This document shows, piece after piece, positions 25,842 through 35,283 of a stretch of DNA of 64,000 nt. Location: contig NZ_LMTJ01000011.1 of NCBI RefSeq assembly GCF_001510715.1, forward strand, positions 1-64,000, read 5' to 3'. Each line of letters opens with the position of its first letter. The stretch's first letter is position 1. The notes under the pieces are model-generated. The model made no database searches and had not been told where the DNA came from. It was given only the letters and a program-made list of their open reading frames with translations. The position numbers were made by a program, and so were the translations under genes. Source of the DNA: Bacillus sp. FJAT-29814 (GTDB taxonomy: Bacteria > Bacillota > Bacilli > Bacillales > Cytobacillaceae).

Positions 25842-26399
25842 TTAGGCACTTTGTACAGTTTGTTCCGCTATAAGCCTGTTATATAGCTGTACATCTTTTT
25901 CATAAAAATTCATGTAAGTTGACATTCCTTGGTTCTTTACTTTATCAAAGCTTTCCCCATCAACAATACCGAATTCTCTATTTAATTTTTCAGCATTCGC
26001 CCAAGCTGTTTCTTCAAAGCCGATATTCATCTCATGCTCTTCGATTAGCATTGCAAGAAGAGTGTAGTCACTGTATAGTTCGTTTAGGTTATGGGCTTTT
26101 TTAATTTCATAATATTGAATCGTTTTGGGCAGCGACTCCATTAAAGCTTTCCGGTCTAACGCATGCCCTAACTCATGAAGTGTAAATGCTTTAATATATG
26201 ATTCGAGTGGAACTGGGACCTGCATTTCCTTTATTGCTTCTCCTATGCGATGAACATCATAACCTAAATAGTTAAGGATAAAATTATAGCTCATATTTAT
26301 CCCAGTATGTGTCTGCTTAAGTTCAATATCCATTCCAACCGTCCTCATCGTTGTCCTTATTAATTGATCAATCGATGGTATTCCGTTTTTATCGTTCAA
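25842..26399 (-). CDS. Zincin-like putative metallopeptidase
   Basis: About 185 residues with a zincin motif HELGHALD in the middle and a downstream ELYSDYTLLAMLIEEHE that can supply the third ligand. No signal peptide or membrane segment, so probably cytoplasmic. The open frame begins at ATG 26420 without a ribosome site; the TTG at 26399 has AAGGGG 5 bp upstream and is preferred. Family not recognised. Resembles the short metallopeptidases found beside stress or mobile genes, but nothing adjacent confirms this. Confidence 0.7.
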   Translation of the reverse strand: MNDKNGIPSIDQLIRTTMRTVGMDIELKQTHTGINMSYNFILNYLGYDVHRIGEAIKEMQVPVPLESYIKAFTLHELGHALDRKALMESLPKTIQYYEIKKAHNLNELYSDYTLLAMLIEEHEMNIGFEETAWANAEKLNREFGIVDGESFDKVKNQGMSTYMNFYEKDVQLYNRLIAEQTVQSA

Positions 26400-26554
26400 T
26401 TTTTCCCCTTGCTTTCTCATTTAAATGATCGTATGGGAGACCTAATGGAGATTTACAAATATAGGATATGAAATTTCTCCCAAATCTAGAATATATCATT
26501 TTAAATTTTGTTTCAACAGGGAGTAATATGTATACATTTTAAATTTCAAAAAAC

Positions 26555-26598
26555 AAAAAAGAAGCTGGTAAAAACAAAATGTTTTTTACCAGCTTCTT
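26555..26598 (-). terminator. Intrinsic terminator
   Basis: GAAGCTGGTAAAAA/TTTTTTACCAGCTTC hairpin with A and T runs. It lies downstream of the small KGG reading frame on the minus strand. Confidence 0.8.
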
Positions 26599-26677
26599 AT
26601 ATTGAGGGGCTTTTAGACTGCCCCGCTCCTATTTTAATCCTTTCTCGAAATTGATTTCGATAAGTGTTTTTAACAGA

Positions 26678-26743
26678 TTAATCGTTGTCACGATTTTTGG
26701 CACGAGCCTCTCCGCCTTTGCGGCCTGCTTCTTCTACCGTCAT
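26678..26743 (-). CDS. 21-codon KGG-motif peptide (small gene or remnant)
   Basis: ATG at 26743 opens a 21-residue frame, MTVEEAGRKGGEARAKNRDN then Asp and stop. EEAGRKGGEA is the repeat of the GsiB/YciG (KGG) stress-protein family, which usually has several copies. Here there is one, with a weak GACAGAAAG ribosome site and a terminator about 100 bp downstream. It could be a true microprotein or the last repeat of a decayed gene. Confidence 0.45.
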   Translation of the reverse strand: MTVEEAGRKGGEARAKNRDND

Positions 26744-26828
26744 CTTTCTGTCAATCTTCAAGCGAATTTATCAAGGTTTGTTCTGCCCTTTATGACCCTA
26801 CATCAGTGTAGTGGCAACTCATGACAGC

Positions 26829-27848
26829 TTATTGTTTCATTTTTTTTGCTGCTAAAAAGCGGCAATAAGGAATCAGCCGTTTCCCTACTTCAAACTCCCG
26901 GTTATTTGACCCTGGACGCCAATTCACTTCAAAAATCCACAGCTTTTGCTGCTGATCTACGCCAATATCTATCCCTAGCTCATCAAATGGGTTCGGATAA
27001 AGGGAGTCGAAATGAGCTGCAAATGTTAAAGCGAATTCTTCCAAAGTCTGTTTCATTTTCAGCGAATCCTCACCAAATTCCGCTTTGAGAAATGGATCCA
27101 ATTCTCCGCGATACCCGCCGCTGCTGATATTACTAACCTTCTTCGAATTGCCGCTGATACGCGGATAGATTAACGTTTTCTCCCATTGTCCAGTACCATT
27201 TTTTTGTACATGGAGCCGAAAATCGTAGGTTAATCCTGATTTCGTTTTACATTCAATAAAAGGTTGCAGCAAGTACTTTTGTTTGACTATTACTTGTAAA
27301 ATCAAAGCTTTCAATTCTTCTTTTTTATAAAATTGTTCGTTTAACCCATCTGTCCATTTGTACATATCATTTATTTTGTTAATAAAGTAAATCCGTTTAC
27401 CGTGATTCCCCGACAAGGGTTTTAAAACAGCGGCGGAATGTTTTTCTAGAAAGGAATAAAGGTCATTTTCACTATTAACCACTATCGAAGGAATTAAATA
27501 GGCGGCAAATGTTTTGGCCTTTTTTATCTTCCGATAGACTTTGATTTTATTGCCGACCGGGTAACTGGTAAACACAGCGTGTCTCTTTAACCGCTCCATA
27601 ATCATGGATTGTTTATTGTTTTTGGGATTACAGCTATTGATAATGACCGCAGGAATTTCCGTCTGTTTTGCAAGCCATATTCCTTGCTCATAAACCAAGC
27701 CCTTCACGATTTTTTTATTAAAATCGACATCATGATAAGTAAAATAGATAAAGTCAAGCCCTTCCATCTTTGCAACTGCTGCAAATGGATAGGCTTTCCT
27801 CACTGTATCAGGATTGTTCCGATAGTGAAGCATCCCAACAAGCACCAT
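26829..27848 (-). CDS. YheC/YheD-family ATP-grasp protein (spore coat-associated)
   Basis: 339 residues, short form with no N-terminal beta domain. ATP-binding loop VLKPLSGNHGKRIYFI, the family strand DFRLHVQKNGTGQW and the metal-binding C-terminal block GIDIGVDQQQKLWIFEVNWR are all present. ATP-grasp enzymes join a carboxylate to an amine or thiol through an acyl phosphate. B. subtilis YheC/YheD are mother-cell, coat-associated proteins of unknown substrate. Last gene of a six-gene minus-strand run that starts near 33791. Confidence 0.85.
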   Translation of the reverse strand: MVLVGMLHYRNNPDTVRKAYPFAAVAKMEGLDFIYFTYHDVDFNKKIVKGLVYEQGIWLAKQTEIPAVIINSCNPKNNKQSMIMERLKRHAVFTSYPVGNKIKVYRKIKKAKTFAAYLIPSIVVNSENDLYSFLEKHSAAVLKPLSGNHGKRIYFINKINDMYKWTDGLNEQFYKKEELKALILQVIVKQKYLLQPFIECKTKSGLTYDFRLHVQKNGTGQWEKTLIYPRISGNSKKVSNISSGGYRGELDPFLKAEFGEDSLKMKQTLEEFALTFAAHFDSLYPNPFDELGIDIGVDQQQKLWIFEVNWRPGSNNREFEVGKRLIPYCRFLAAKKMKQ

Positions 27849-27860
27849 AGCCTCACGTCC

Positions 27861-29099
27861 TTAAAGAGGTTCTAAATAAAATTTTATTTCACTCGCGGCT
27901 GTAATAGCTGCGAATTTTGCCCCTTCCTCCGTATCAGAAACAGCAATAACATAGGCATACCGATCTCCCATTGACTGCGGTTCCCTTAATACCGTTCCTT
28001 TTTTAGGTTTCACGAAAACTTCCTTTATCCCCTCATGTTTTAATGCTCTATTTTTACCCGTCACCTTTATTAACTTCCCTTTCGCCTCAACAACCAGATA
28101 TTTGGTATAAACAAATTTCATAAAGGATTTTTCCAAGTTAGGTTCGATGCCTAAGAACAGCTTAATTGTTTCTTTGACCAGATTCATTCCTGTTCCTTCT
28201 TGAATAATGCGATTCATGGCCCCGCCGGACATTCTCGGATTGATTTCAATCAATTTCCACTGGTCATTCACATTCCGCATTTCAAGATGACAAGTTCCAT
28301 TTATCAATTCCAGCTCGCGGATGATACTTATCACGGCATGTTCCAATGTCTCATTTTCTTCCATGCTTAAAATGGCCGGATATTGGTAACCGGTGATAAT
28401 AAATCGCTGCCCATTTAAAATCTCCTGTTCAATTACGGCAATTATGGAAATTTCCCCGTTTACGACCATGACTTCAATTAAATATTGCGGTCCAATAAGA
28501 TATTCTTCCATTAATACAGCCTGATTTGGAAACCTTCTTTTTAATAATTGAAATCCTTCCCTCATTTCATTAAATGTATGGACCAGCAGCACATCTTTTG
28601 AACCGTTGGAAACAGGTGATTTTAAAATGACCGGAAAAGAACCTTCAAATTCTTTTATTAATTTATCAATGGGTTCGTCGAATGGAATAACTGAAAATCG
28701 AGGGGAAACAGGAAGTCCTTTTAAATGGGATCGAAAACGATTTTTATCCTCAATCACCGATAAAGCCTCTATCGATAAATTACCACGCCCAAATCCCCAT
28801 GCTTGTGAAAGCATTCCTGCATAAGAAACAAATGGGTCAATGAAACTAATGATGGCACAGATTTGTTTTCCTTCTTGTTCTAAATCATGAACAATCGAGA
28901 AAACATTACTTTCCTCAAATAAGTTTTCAACAAACATCATTCGCTGAACCTCGGGGAACTCATCTCTTTGCTGAATGAATTTTTTTCGATCCGTTAATAA
29001 AACCGTATAGTATCCCATTTCAGTAGAGGTGATGAGGGCTTCCCTGCTCGTTCCGGATTTATTGCTTCCTATGAAGACGATCGTTTGCATACCAACCAT
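27861..29099 (-). CDS. ATP-grasp ligase of the biotin-carboxylase-like type
   Basis: 412 residues. N-terminal pre-ATP-grasp Rossmann-like domain (TIVFIGSNKSGTSREALITSTEMGY), ATP-binding FPVILKSPVSNGSKDVLLV, then the metal-binding LIEINPRMSGGAMN and a C-terminal lid. Different subfamily from its YheC/YheD neighbours, closer to amino-acid or dipeptide ligases. The start is either 29099 or ATG 29090. It lies 12 bp before the next YheC/YheD gene, so the products may act in sequence. Confidence 0.82.
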   Translation of the reverse strand: MVGMQTIVFIGSNKSGTSREALITSTEMGYYTVLLTDRKKFIQQRDEFPEVQRMMFVENLFEESNVFSIVHDLEQEGKQICAIISFIDPFVSYAGMLSQAWGFGRGNLSIEALSVIEDKNRFRSHLKGLPVSPRFSVIPFDEPIDKLIKEFEGSFPVILKSPVSNGSKDVLLVHTFNEMREGFQLLKRRFPNQAVLMEEYLIGPQYLIEVMVVNGEISIIAVIEQEILNGQRFIITGYQYPAILSMEENETLEHAVISIIRELELINGTCHLEMRNVNDQWKLIEINPRMSGGAMNRIIQEGTGMNLVKETIKLFLGIEPNLEKSFMKFVYTKYLVVEAKGKLIKVTGKNRALKHEGIKEVFVKPKKGTVLREPQSMGDRYAYVIAVSDTEEGAKFAAITAASEIKFYLEPL

Positions 29100-29212
29100 T
29101 CATCCCCTGTTTAAAATTGTTCTATCATAACGTATGTCATGGATAGAACGAATGTCACATAAAAGCCGCTAAGAGCAAACATACCGGCTTTTGACCTACA
29201 TATTGAACAATC

Positions 29213-30601
29213 TTAGTTAAATCGATATTTTTCTACAACCCTCCGGAATGAAGGATCCATTTTACCAAGAGACATTTTAAATAAAATGATCATGTCTTCT
29301 TTCTGAATTTCAGCTAGAACGGCCTCCAATTCTCTTGCATTCATAACAGCATGCACCTTATTTGGATCCATGCCTAATGCAATCGCCTGCTCACCTGTCA
29401 GCCTTGCTGAGGCACCGACGGTAATGATATGATCTACACCGCCAACATCGAGAATGGTTTTCCCCATCTGAATATGCTGCTTTTTTTCCTGATTTCCGAG
29501 GCGTTGCATTTTCCCAAGCACAAGTACCTCCGTTTTACCGTTCGACGTCTTTTTCAGAACATCGATGGCAGACCTGACAGAACTGGGATTACAGCTCCAT
29601 GTATCATCAATAACCGTCACATTCCCCGCGCCCTGATACATTTTTACATGCCGCTCCATTGTTCTAAAGGTACTGAGTCTTTGAATAGAGTCGTCAATCG
29701 GGATACCAAGTACACTTGCCCCGGCGATGGCCGCCAAACTATTGTACACATTATGCTCGCCGTACCCAGGAATCGACACTTGATATTCTTTATTCTCTAC
29801 CCGCAGCGAATATAGCATTCTATTATTCTCAAATTGAATATTCCCTGCTCTAAATACAGCTGCCGGATCTTTTCCAAACGTTAGGACCCTTCCTTTATAG
29901 GAATCAATGGGCAGGGTTTTGATATTTTCATCATCTGCATTAATCAATAACATTCCTTCATCAGGTAGAACGTCCAACATTTCTCCCTTTGCCTTGATAT
30001 AGTTCTCTACCGTCCTGCAGCCTTCCAAATGGGCTTCTCCTATATTCGTAATAATACCGATAGTTGGTTTAAAATATTTACCGCTGTTCTTAATATTGCC
30101 CGGATAGGCAACGCCCATTTCAAATACTGCCACCTCCGTTTGCTCATTTAATCCCAGCAAATAGTGTAAATTTAAATGCAGGCCGTTTTGACTGTACAGA
30201 GTAGAATGGACCTTCATTCTAGGATTTAAAATATGTTTAATCATATCCTTCGTCGTTGTTTTTCCACATGTACCGGTTACCCCGATGACTGGGATCTGAA
30301 ATTGATTTCGATAATAATCGATAAATCGCCAATAGGCATCCTTACTATTTGCAACCAAAATGACATTTGCTGGACCAGATACCTTTGAAAGAATATCCTT
30401 ATCTTCCGTTACAATCGTGTAATTCGATTTTCCCTGCAAGGAATCAGCCTTAATCGCTTTTTTATTACTATGAAAATACAAAGCATGTTCTTTAAGACTG
30501 TGTACCTTCTTTACGATTGTTTGAATTTCATCGCCAGTGTTTCCTTGAAGCAGTTGTCCATTGATCGTGCCAAGAAGCTCAGAAAGTCTGATAGTTTTCA
30601 T
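29213..30601 (-). CDS. MurF-like Mur ligase paralogue
   Basis: 462 residues with the three Mur ligase domains. The P-loop GVTGTCGKTTTKDM (107-120) replaces the usual SNGK with TCGK, the EMG of the central domain is in FEMGVAYPGNI, and the C-terminal domain opens at DDTWSCNPSSVRSAI where MurF normally has DDSYNANP. This is a diverged paralogue rather than housekeeping murF, whose usual dcw/ddl neighbours are absent. It overlaps its ribosome site with the end of the YheC/YheD gene before it. Probably ligates an amino acid or peptide to a spore-surface acceptor. Confidence 0.82.
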   Translation of the reverse strand: MKTIRLSELLGTINGQLLQGNTGDEIQTIVKKVHSLKEHALYFHSNKKAIKADSLQGKSNYTIVTEDKDILSKVSGPANVILVANSKDAYWRFIDYYRNQFQIPVIGVTGTCGKTTTKDMIKHILNPRMKVHSTLYSQNGLHLNLHYLLGLNEQTEVAVFEMGVAYPGNIKNSGKYFKPTIGIITNIGEAHLEGCRTVENYIKAKGEMLDVLPDEGMLLINADDENIKTLPIDSYKGRVLTFGKDPAAVFRAGNIQFENNRMLYSLRVENKEYQVSIPGYGEHNVYNSLAAIAGASVLGIPIDDSIQRLSTFRTMERHVKMYQGAGNVTVIDDTWSCNPSSVRSAIDVLKKTSNGKTEVLVLGKMQRLGNQEKKQHIQMGKTILDVGGVDHIITVGASARLTGEQAIALGMDPNKVHAVMNARELEAVLAEIQKEDMIILFKMSLGKMDPSFRRVVEKYRFN

Positions 30602-30606
30602 AAAAT

Positions 30607-31683
30607 TTACTCCTGTTCAATCTTTAAATCTAAAAGATACCGGGCATAGCTTATAGGGGTAGTATGAGTTGCTTTCCAAACATCCACCATCCCTGCTTTG
30701 CCAAAGGTAATTCGTAAATCGCGTCCATTACATTCGATAAACATCGGAAAACCCTCTTCCGTTAAGCCAATATCCAGCCCCACATCTGCCAGGCTCGGAA
30801 AATGAGCGGCTAATTCCTCCACTGCTTTAATGGAGAAATTTTCAATATCATGATAGACTTTATCAAAGTCTAGATTAGAAGAGTCGCTTACCAATTCCTT
30901 AAGTGATTTACACGTTCCACCCTTTGCGACGTTGGTCACATAACTTCCACTTTTAGCGACCTTTCCAACGATTCCCGTTACCTGCCATTTACCTGAGCCA
31001 TTTTTTTGCACGGAAACACGCAAATCAAAAGGGCTGCCTTGGTACTTGGCTAGCGGGATTCGCTGTTGAATCAAATAATATTTATTCGCCGCCTTTTTCC
31101 GCAGAACTTCCGGCCATTCATCAGTGAAAGGAACCTTTTCATGATGGCTGTTAACTGTCCAAACTTCATTGTCCTTTTTCTCAACCATCATGATTCCTCC
31201 GCCAAGACTGCCGCTATTTGGCTTAATCATCAGCTCATTATGATTTTTCATCATCTCTTTCAGGTTTTCTACACTTGCCCGCTTTGTTTCAGGCAAATGA
31301 GGGCGTAATTCCTCATTTTGCATAAGTATTTCATGAACAGTCATTTTCCCATAGCGATTCCACCCATTGAAAATCGTAATACCTGATTGTTGAAGCTTTA
31401 AAAGTTTAACCTTTGCTTGATTCGTAAAAAAAAGACCTCGATTATGAATGACCGAAGGGACTGAAATAGTCTTTAATTTATATCTGCCATTCGTTTCTTT
31501 CACTAAAGCCTGAATCCATTCCGATTCTGGTGAAATATCCCTTAATCGAAAAAAACATGGAGTGAGATCAAATCTTTTGCCAGCCTCTTCATAAAAAGCC
31601 AGTCGTTCAAAATAAGAATAGCCGCGTTTAATTCCGCTATACACCAATCCATCAACTAAAATCCCAACATATGAGTTTTCCAA
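30607..31683 (-). CDS. YheC/YheD-family ATP-grasp protein
   Basis: 358 residues, short form. ATP loop LMIKPNSGSLGGGIMMVE, DLRVSVQKNGSGKWQV and DVGLDIGLTEEGFPMFIECN mark a complete ATP-grasp site. Starts at TTG with GCGGAGG 9 bp upstream. The N terminus SYVGILVDGLVYSGIKRG is the YheC/YheD opening domain. Coupled to the MurF-like gene 5 bp downstream. Confidence 0.86.
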   Translation of the reverse strand: MENSYVGILVDGLVYSGIKRGYSYFERLAFYEEAGKRFDLTPCFFRLRDISPESEWIQALVKETNGRYKLKTISVPSVIHNRGLFFTNQAKVKLLKLQQSGITIFNGWNRYGKMTVHEILMQNEELRPHLPETKRASVENLKEMMKNHNELMIKPNSGSLGGGIMMVEKKDNEVWTVNSHHEKVPFTDEWPEVLRKKAANKYYLIQQRIPLAKYQGSPFDLRVSVQKNGSGKWQVTGIVGKVAKSGSYVTNVAKGGTCKSLKELVSDSSNLDFDKVYHDIENFSIKAVEELAAHFPSLADVGLDIGLTEEGFPMFIECNGRDLRITFGKAGMVDVWKATHTTPISYARYLLDLKIEQE

Positions 31684-31730
31684 TTTATCAAACCTCCGCG
31701 GTTATCAATCTACCTAATTATTCTGTATCG

Positions 31731-33044
31731 TTAAAAACCAGCTAAAGTCTTGGCATATTCGAAAGGTGTCGTACGGAGTGTACGAAGCAATTTACGATTT
31801 TTCAGCTTTACCAGACTTTGATAGCCGAAATCTTTATTAATCTCGAGTATCCACACACGCTGACTGGCATCCACGATAACATCTATTGCAACATCACCGT
31901 ATTTCCCAAACTTCTTATCTAATTCTTCACATACACCAATGCACTGTTTATATATTTCATCTTGAATTTTTTTCGCATTTTTATTGTCTGCTTGAAAGAT
32001 TGTTTTAATAGCTTCAAGGCCTGGCAGCAATTTTTCTGTAAAGGCTAAATTTGTGACAACCGAGCCCTTTTTGGCTAATCGCCCAATCATTCCTTGACAA
32101 ACCCACTGCCCCATTTTGTTTTTTTGCGCATATACTCTAAAATCAACCTGTTGATTATTCACTTCAGAATCAATGCCCTGCTGAATGATATATTTTTTCC
32201 TTTTACATTTATTTAAAAAATGATTTAATTGTCCGCCTTTCGCAAGAGAAAAGACCTTTTTACGTCTATCCATAAATTGATAATTTCCAGATAGGTCCCT
32301 GGTTACTTTATAGATTCCGATCCCTTGACGTCCATTTGATGGCTTTATATAAACAAATTGATATTGTTCAATCAACCTGCTTAACTGCTCTTCAGTATCC
32401 AGCATTTCAGAATAAGGGAAATACTTTTGAAAATTTTTATCCCTTTGAGTCATTTGGGTAATATCCGCTTTTAGAAAAAAGAAAGAATTAATAATTCGAT
32501 CTCCAATGGTTGAAACCAAATCATTGTAGCGATACCCATCAATCGGTTTTCTTTTATAAACGGCATTCGGGTAAGGAAAGACACCGTACATCCATCGTGT
32601 ATTAGCGTCTTTCCCATTAGGATTATAATAATAGCCTTCAATGGTTTTCGTAGATGGATTGATTCCACTGGCAGCACAAATAAATACCAGACCATTCACT
32701 TTTTTATAATTAGTAAAACGATGTTTGTAAAGCTCCAGGCTTTTCGGTGACAATGTTCTCTTACCGCGATAGGCCACAAATGCGATGACAGGTCCTATTG
32801 TTAGGGTACGATTCTTTATGACCATTTCATAAGAAAGTTCTTCCGGAACTGTAAAGTACTCTTTTAATTCTTTCGGTAAGCCAATCGTATCCTCGGGTAA
32901 TTCGTCGTTAATATTAACAACCATTTCTCTAACCCAGGCACCGATTCGGATGATTAGTTTTTTAGAATTAATATCATAAACCTCTGCGAATTTCATAGTA
33001 AATTCAATCGTGTCGGGTTCAGTCATATGAGTAATTTTGATCAT
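31731..33044 (-). CDS. YheC/YheD-family ATP-grasp protein, long form
   Basis: 437 residues. An N-terminal beta-rich region (about 1-75) precedes the YheC/YheD domain. ATP loop VYIKPSNGRQGIGIYKV, strand DFRVYAQKNKMGQWVCQG, metal block DVAIDVIVDASQRVWILEINK. The last block is diverged (IDVIVD rather than IDIGVD), so substrate choice may differ. Second gene of the minus-strand operon after the GT2 glycosyltransferase. Confidence 0.86.
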   Translation of the reverse strand: MIKITHMTEPDTIEFTMKFAEVYDINSKKLIIRIGAWVREMVVNINDELPEDTIGLPKELKEYFTVPEELSYEMVIKNRTLTIGPVIAFVAYRGKRTLSPKSLELYKHRFTNYKKVNGLVFICAASGINPSTKTIEGYYYNPNGKDANTRWMYGVFPYPNAVYKRKPIDGYRYNDLVSTIGDRIINSFFFLKADITQMTQRDKNFQKYFPYSEMLDTEEQLSRLIEQYQFVYIKPSNGRQGIGIYKVTRDLSGNYQFMDRRKKVFSLAKGGQLNHFLNKCKRKKYIIQQGIDSEVNNQQVDFRVYAQKNKMGQWVCQGMIGRLAKKGSVVTNLAFTEKLLPGLEAIKTIFQADNKNAKKIQDEIYKQCIGVCEELDKKFGKYGDVAIDVIVDASQRVWILEINKDFGYQSLVKLKNRKLLRTLRTTPFEYAKTLAGF

Positions 33045-33077
33045 TTTACACCTTCTTTTTACCGGCTTAATATACGG

Positions 33078-33791
33078 TTAATCTGGGGTAACATATTCTT
33101 GGAAATTATCAGTAAATGCAATTCGTTTTGAGGTTTGATTGAAGTAATTTGCTGAAGGGTTCCATGTATGTGAATCATCACCGTGTCTGATATAGGCAAA
33201 ATTATATCTGCTAGTGGAATAGATCCGAAAGCCTTTCGCCCGGCATCTTGTAGTAAAGCTCAAACCCTCACCAACGTTCTTATCAGGAAAAGGAACCTTT
33301 TCCATTACCTCTTTCTTAGCCACAATCGTTCCTCCTTGAAGAATTGATACTGGCTTGTGTTCTCTTTTGGGAAAGCGGAGCCTTAGCTCATTCGTCAAGG
33401 CATTATACATATAACATGTACGTTTTCCTACTACATCAGCATTCTTTTTTTCAAACGTGTCCATTGCCTCAGTTAAAAACAATGAACCATAATAGTCATC
33501 ATCATCAAATTTTGCAATATAGCTATATTTAGCGTTATTAACCCCAAAGTTAAGACATGCTCCAAGAGTAATATGATCTGAAAGTTGAAAGATGGAAACA
33601 TGGTGGTAGTTTTTCGCATATTCTTCCCACTCAAGTAGATTCATTGAGTCATTATTTAAAATAATAATCAGTTCTTTTTCTGGCCATATTTGATTACCAT
33701 AGCTTGCAAAAACATTCTCGATGTAATCCAGTCTATTTGTTACGGTTACAATCGAAACTCCTTTACGCCCTTTTAGTGGTACTTCATTCAA
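33078..33791 (-). CDS. Family 2 glycosyltransferase
   Basis: 237 residues, GT-A fold. Begins VSIVTVTNRLDYIENVFASY, has the DxD-type AKFDDDDYYG metal site and RCRAKGFRIYSTSRYNFAYIRH near the end. Cytoplasmic, no membrane segment. First gene of the operon with the ATP-grasp and Mur ligase genes. Likely builds a spore-surface glycan; donor sugar unknown. Confidence 0.85.
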   Translation of the reverse strand: MNEVPLKGRKGVSIVTVTNRLDYIENVFASYGNQIWPEKELIIILNNDSMNLLEWEEYAKNYHHVSIFQLSDHITLGACLNFGVNNAKYSYIAKFDDDDYYGSLFLTEAMDTFEKKNADVVGKRTCYMYNALTNELRLRFPKREHKPVSILQGGTIVAKKEVMEKVPFPDKNVGEGLSFTTRCRAKGFRIYSTSRYNFAYIRHGDDSHTWNPSANYFNQTSKRIAFTDNFQEYVTPD

Positions 33792-34114
33792 GAATGCCCA
33801 CCCTTTCTATATCAATAATTTCTCCTATATTCTATTCTTTGGTCGAAAAATTGTTGAAAATTTAAATTTAGAAATGTTCCTTCCATCTTTTTAGGCCTGT
33901 TGCTTTCCCAACCTTAAAATTCAAACTGTACCCCAGGAAATTCTATCGGTTTTTTCGATTGGTACATTCCCATATTTAAAGGATATTCAACTTCGTACAA
34001 AATGATTGGGTCTATATTCTATGCCCTTATCAATTAAACACCCAATCTTTTCTTTTTCCTGTCCATACACTAGTAATATGCGAATTGATATTCCAGAAAC
34101 TGGAGGGAAATATT
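33792..34114. other. Divergent intergenic control region
   Basis: No gene. It separates the minus-strand operon from the plus-strand pyruvyl transferase. CATACACT at 34064-34071 resembles a sigma-E -10 box, but no matching -35 is clear. On the minus strand AC, 16 bp, AATAGAATA is a poor sigma-K-like match. Confidence 0.35.
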
Positions 34115-35212
34115 GTGAAAAAGGTTCTTTACTTAGGCTGGTTAGGGCATCAGAATATTGGAGACGAATTAATGTGGGATTTATTCAGAGAGAAATTTTA
34201 TACGAAGGCCGATAACGATGTATATAGGTTGAGTCACACCGATAAACGAATAAAAAATAAGCTTTCCTATAATAAGAATCTTCTTAAAAACTATGACATC
34301 ATTGTTTTGGGTGGGGGATCCCTTCTCACACCTGGATGCATTAATATTTTGTACCAGGCTATCCAAGTGAATAAAGATATTAAAATAATGATTTGGGGCA
34401 GCGGCATTGATTGGATTGAAAAAAGATATTTAAACAAATTTATCTTAAAAAAAGGGAACATAGGAAGAATTAATGAGTTTAATATTTTTCCCCATAAAGG
34501 CTTTGTGTTTAAAATGCAGCAAGTAATAAACCACGCAACATTTATATGTGTTCGTGGACATTATACGTACAAAATGCTGCAGAGTATGGGATTGGCGGTA
34601 GATAAAGTCATTGTTTCTGGTGATCCGGGTCTTCTGCTACATCCAATAAATGGGGAACATCGTTTTACTTCTGAATCGAACCTTGTTGCTGTAAATTGGG
34701 GAACAGCTAAAAACCGTCTATATGGTAAAAATGAAATGAAGTTAGAAAAAGAGATGGCTAATTCAATCAAAGTATTAACTGAAAAAGGAAATAAAATTCG
34801 GATTTATCCTATTTGGAAGGATGATCTACTGCCGTGCCAACGACTCTTTCAGCTTATTGGGGACAATGAAAATGTTGAATTAATAACCAGTCTTTTGGAT
34901 CAACATCAAATAATGGAGTTAATTAAGGATTGCAAATTTACGATTAATTTTAAATTACACGCAAATGTTCTTTCAGCCGCCAGTGGGATTCCTTTTATTG
35001 CTTTAGGCTATCGATTTAAAACATTCGATTTTGCTCAATCCATTGGATTAGAATCGCTTGTCGTCTCAACTGATGATCCTAATTTTGAGCAAAGCCTCCT
35101 TACAGCTGTTAAATATATTGAAGAACATGGGCCTTCCCTCATGAGCAATATTCCACTTATTCACAAGGAATGTGAGAGACATCTTGATCAAATTTTTGAA
35201 TTATTTAAATAG
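34115..35212 (+). CDS. Polysaccharide pyruvyl transferase family protein
   Basis: 365 residues from a GTG start with GGAGGG 7 bp upstream. N terminus KKVLYLGWLGHQNIGDELMW and IVLGGGSLL are typical of the family that includes CsaB, which transfers pyruvate from PEP to a sugar. C-terminal FKLHANVLSAASGIPFIALGY carries the usual conserved H and GIP. Fits with glycan modification on the spore surface alongside the neighbouring glycosyltransferases. Confidence 0.85.
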   Translation: MKKVLYLGWLGHQNIGDELMWDLFREKFYTKADNDVYRLSHTDKRIKNKLSYNKNLLKNYDIIVLGGGSLLTPGCINILYQAIQVNKDIKIMIWGSGIDWIEKRYLNKFILKKGNIGRINEFNIFPHKGFVFKMQQVINHATFICVRGHYTYKMLQSMGLAVDKVIVSGDPGLLLHPINGEHRFTSESNLVAVNWGTAKNRLYGKNEMKLEKEMANSIKVLTEKGNKIRIYPIWKDDLLPCQRLFQLIGDNENVELITSLLDQHQIMELIKDCKFTINFKLHANVLSAASGIPFIALGYRFKTFDFAQSIGLESLVVSTDDPNFEQSLLTAVKYIEEHGPSLMSNIPLIHKECERHLDQIFELFK

Positions 35213-35238
35213 AATTCATTCCCTCTCACTTTATCATT

Positions 35239-35273
35239 AAAGGAACTCCGGATATACTCCGGAGTTCCTTTCC
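35239..35273. terminator. Bidirectional terminator
   Basis: AAAGGAACTCCG/CGGAGTTCCTTT hairpin between two convergent genes. Confidence 0.9.
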
Positions 35274-35283
35274 CCATTTCAAC

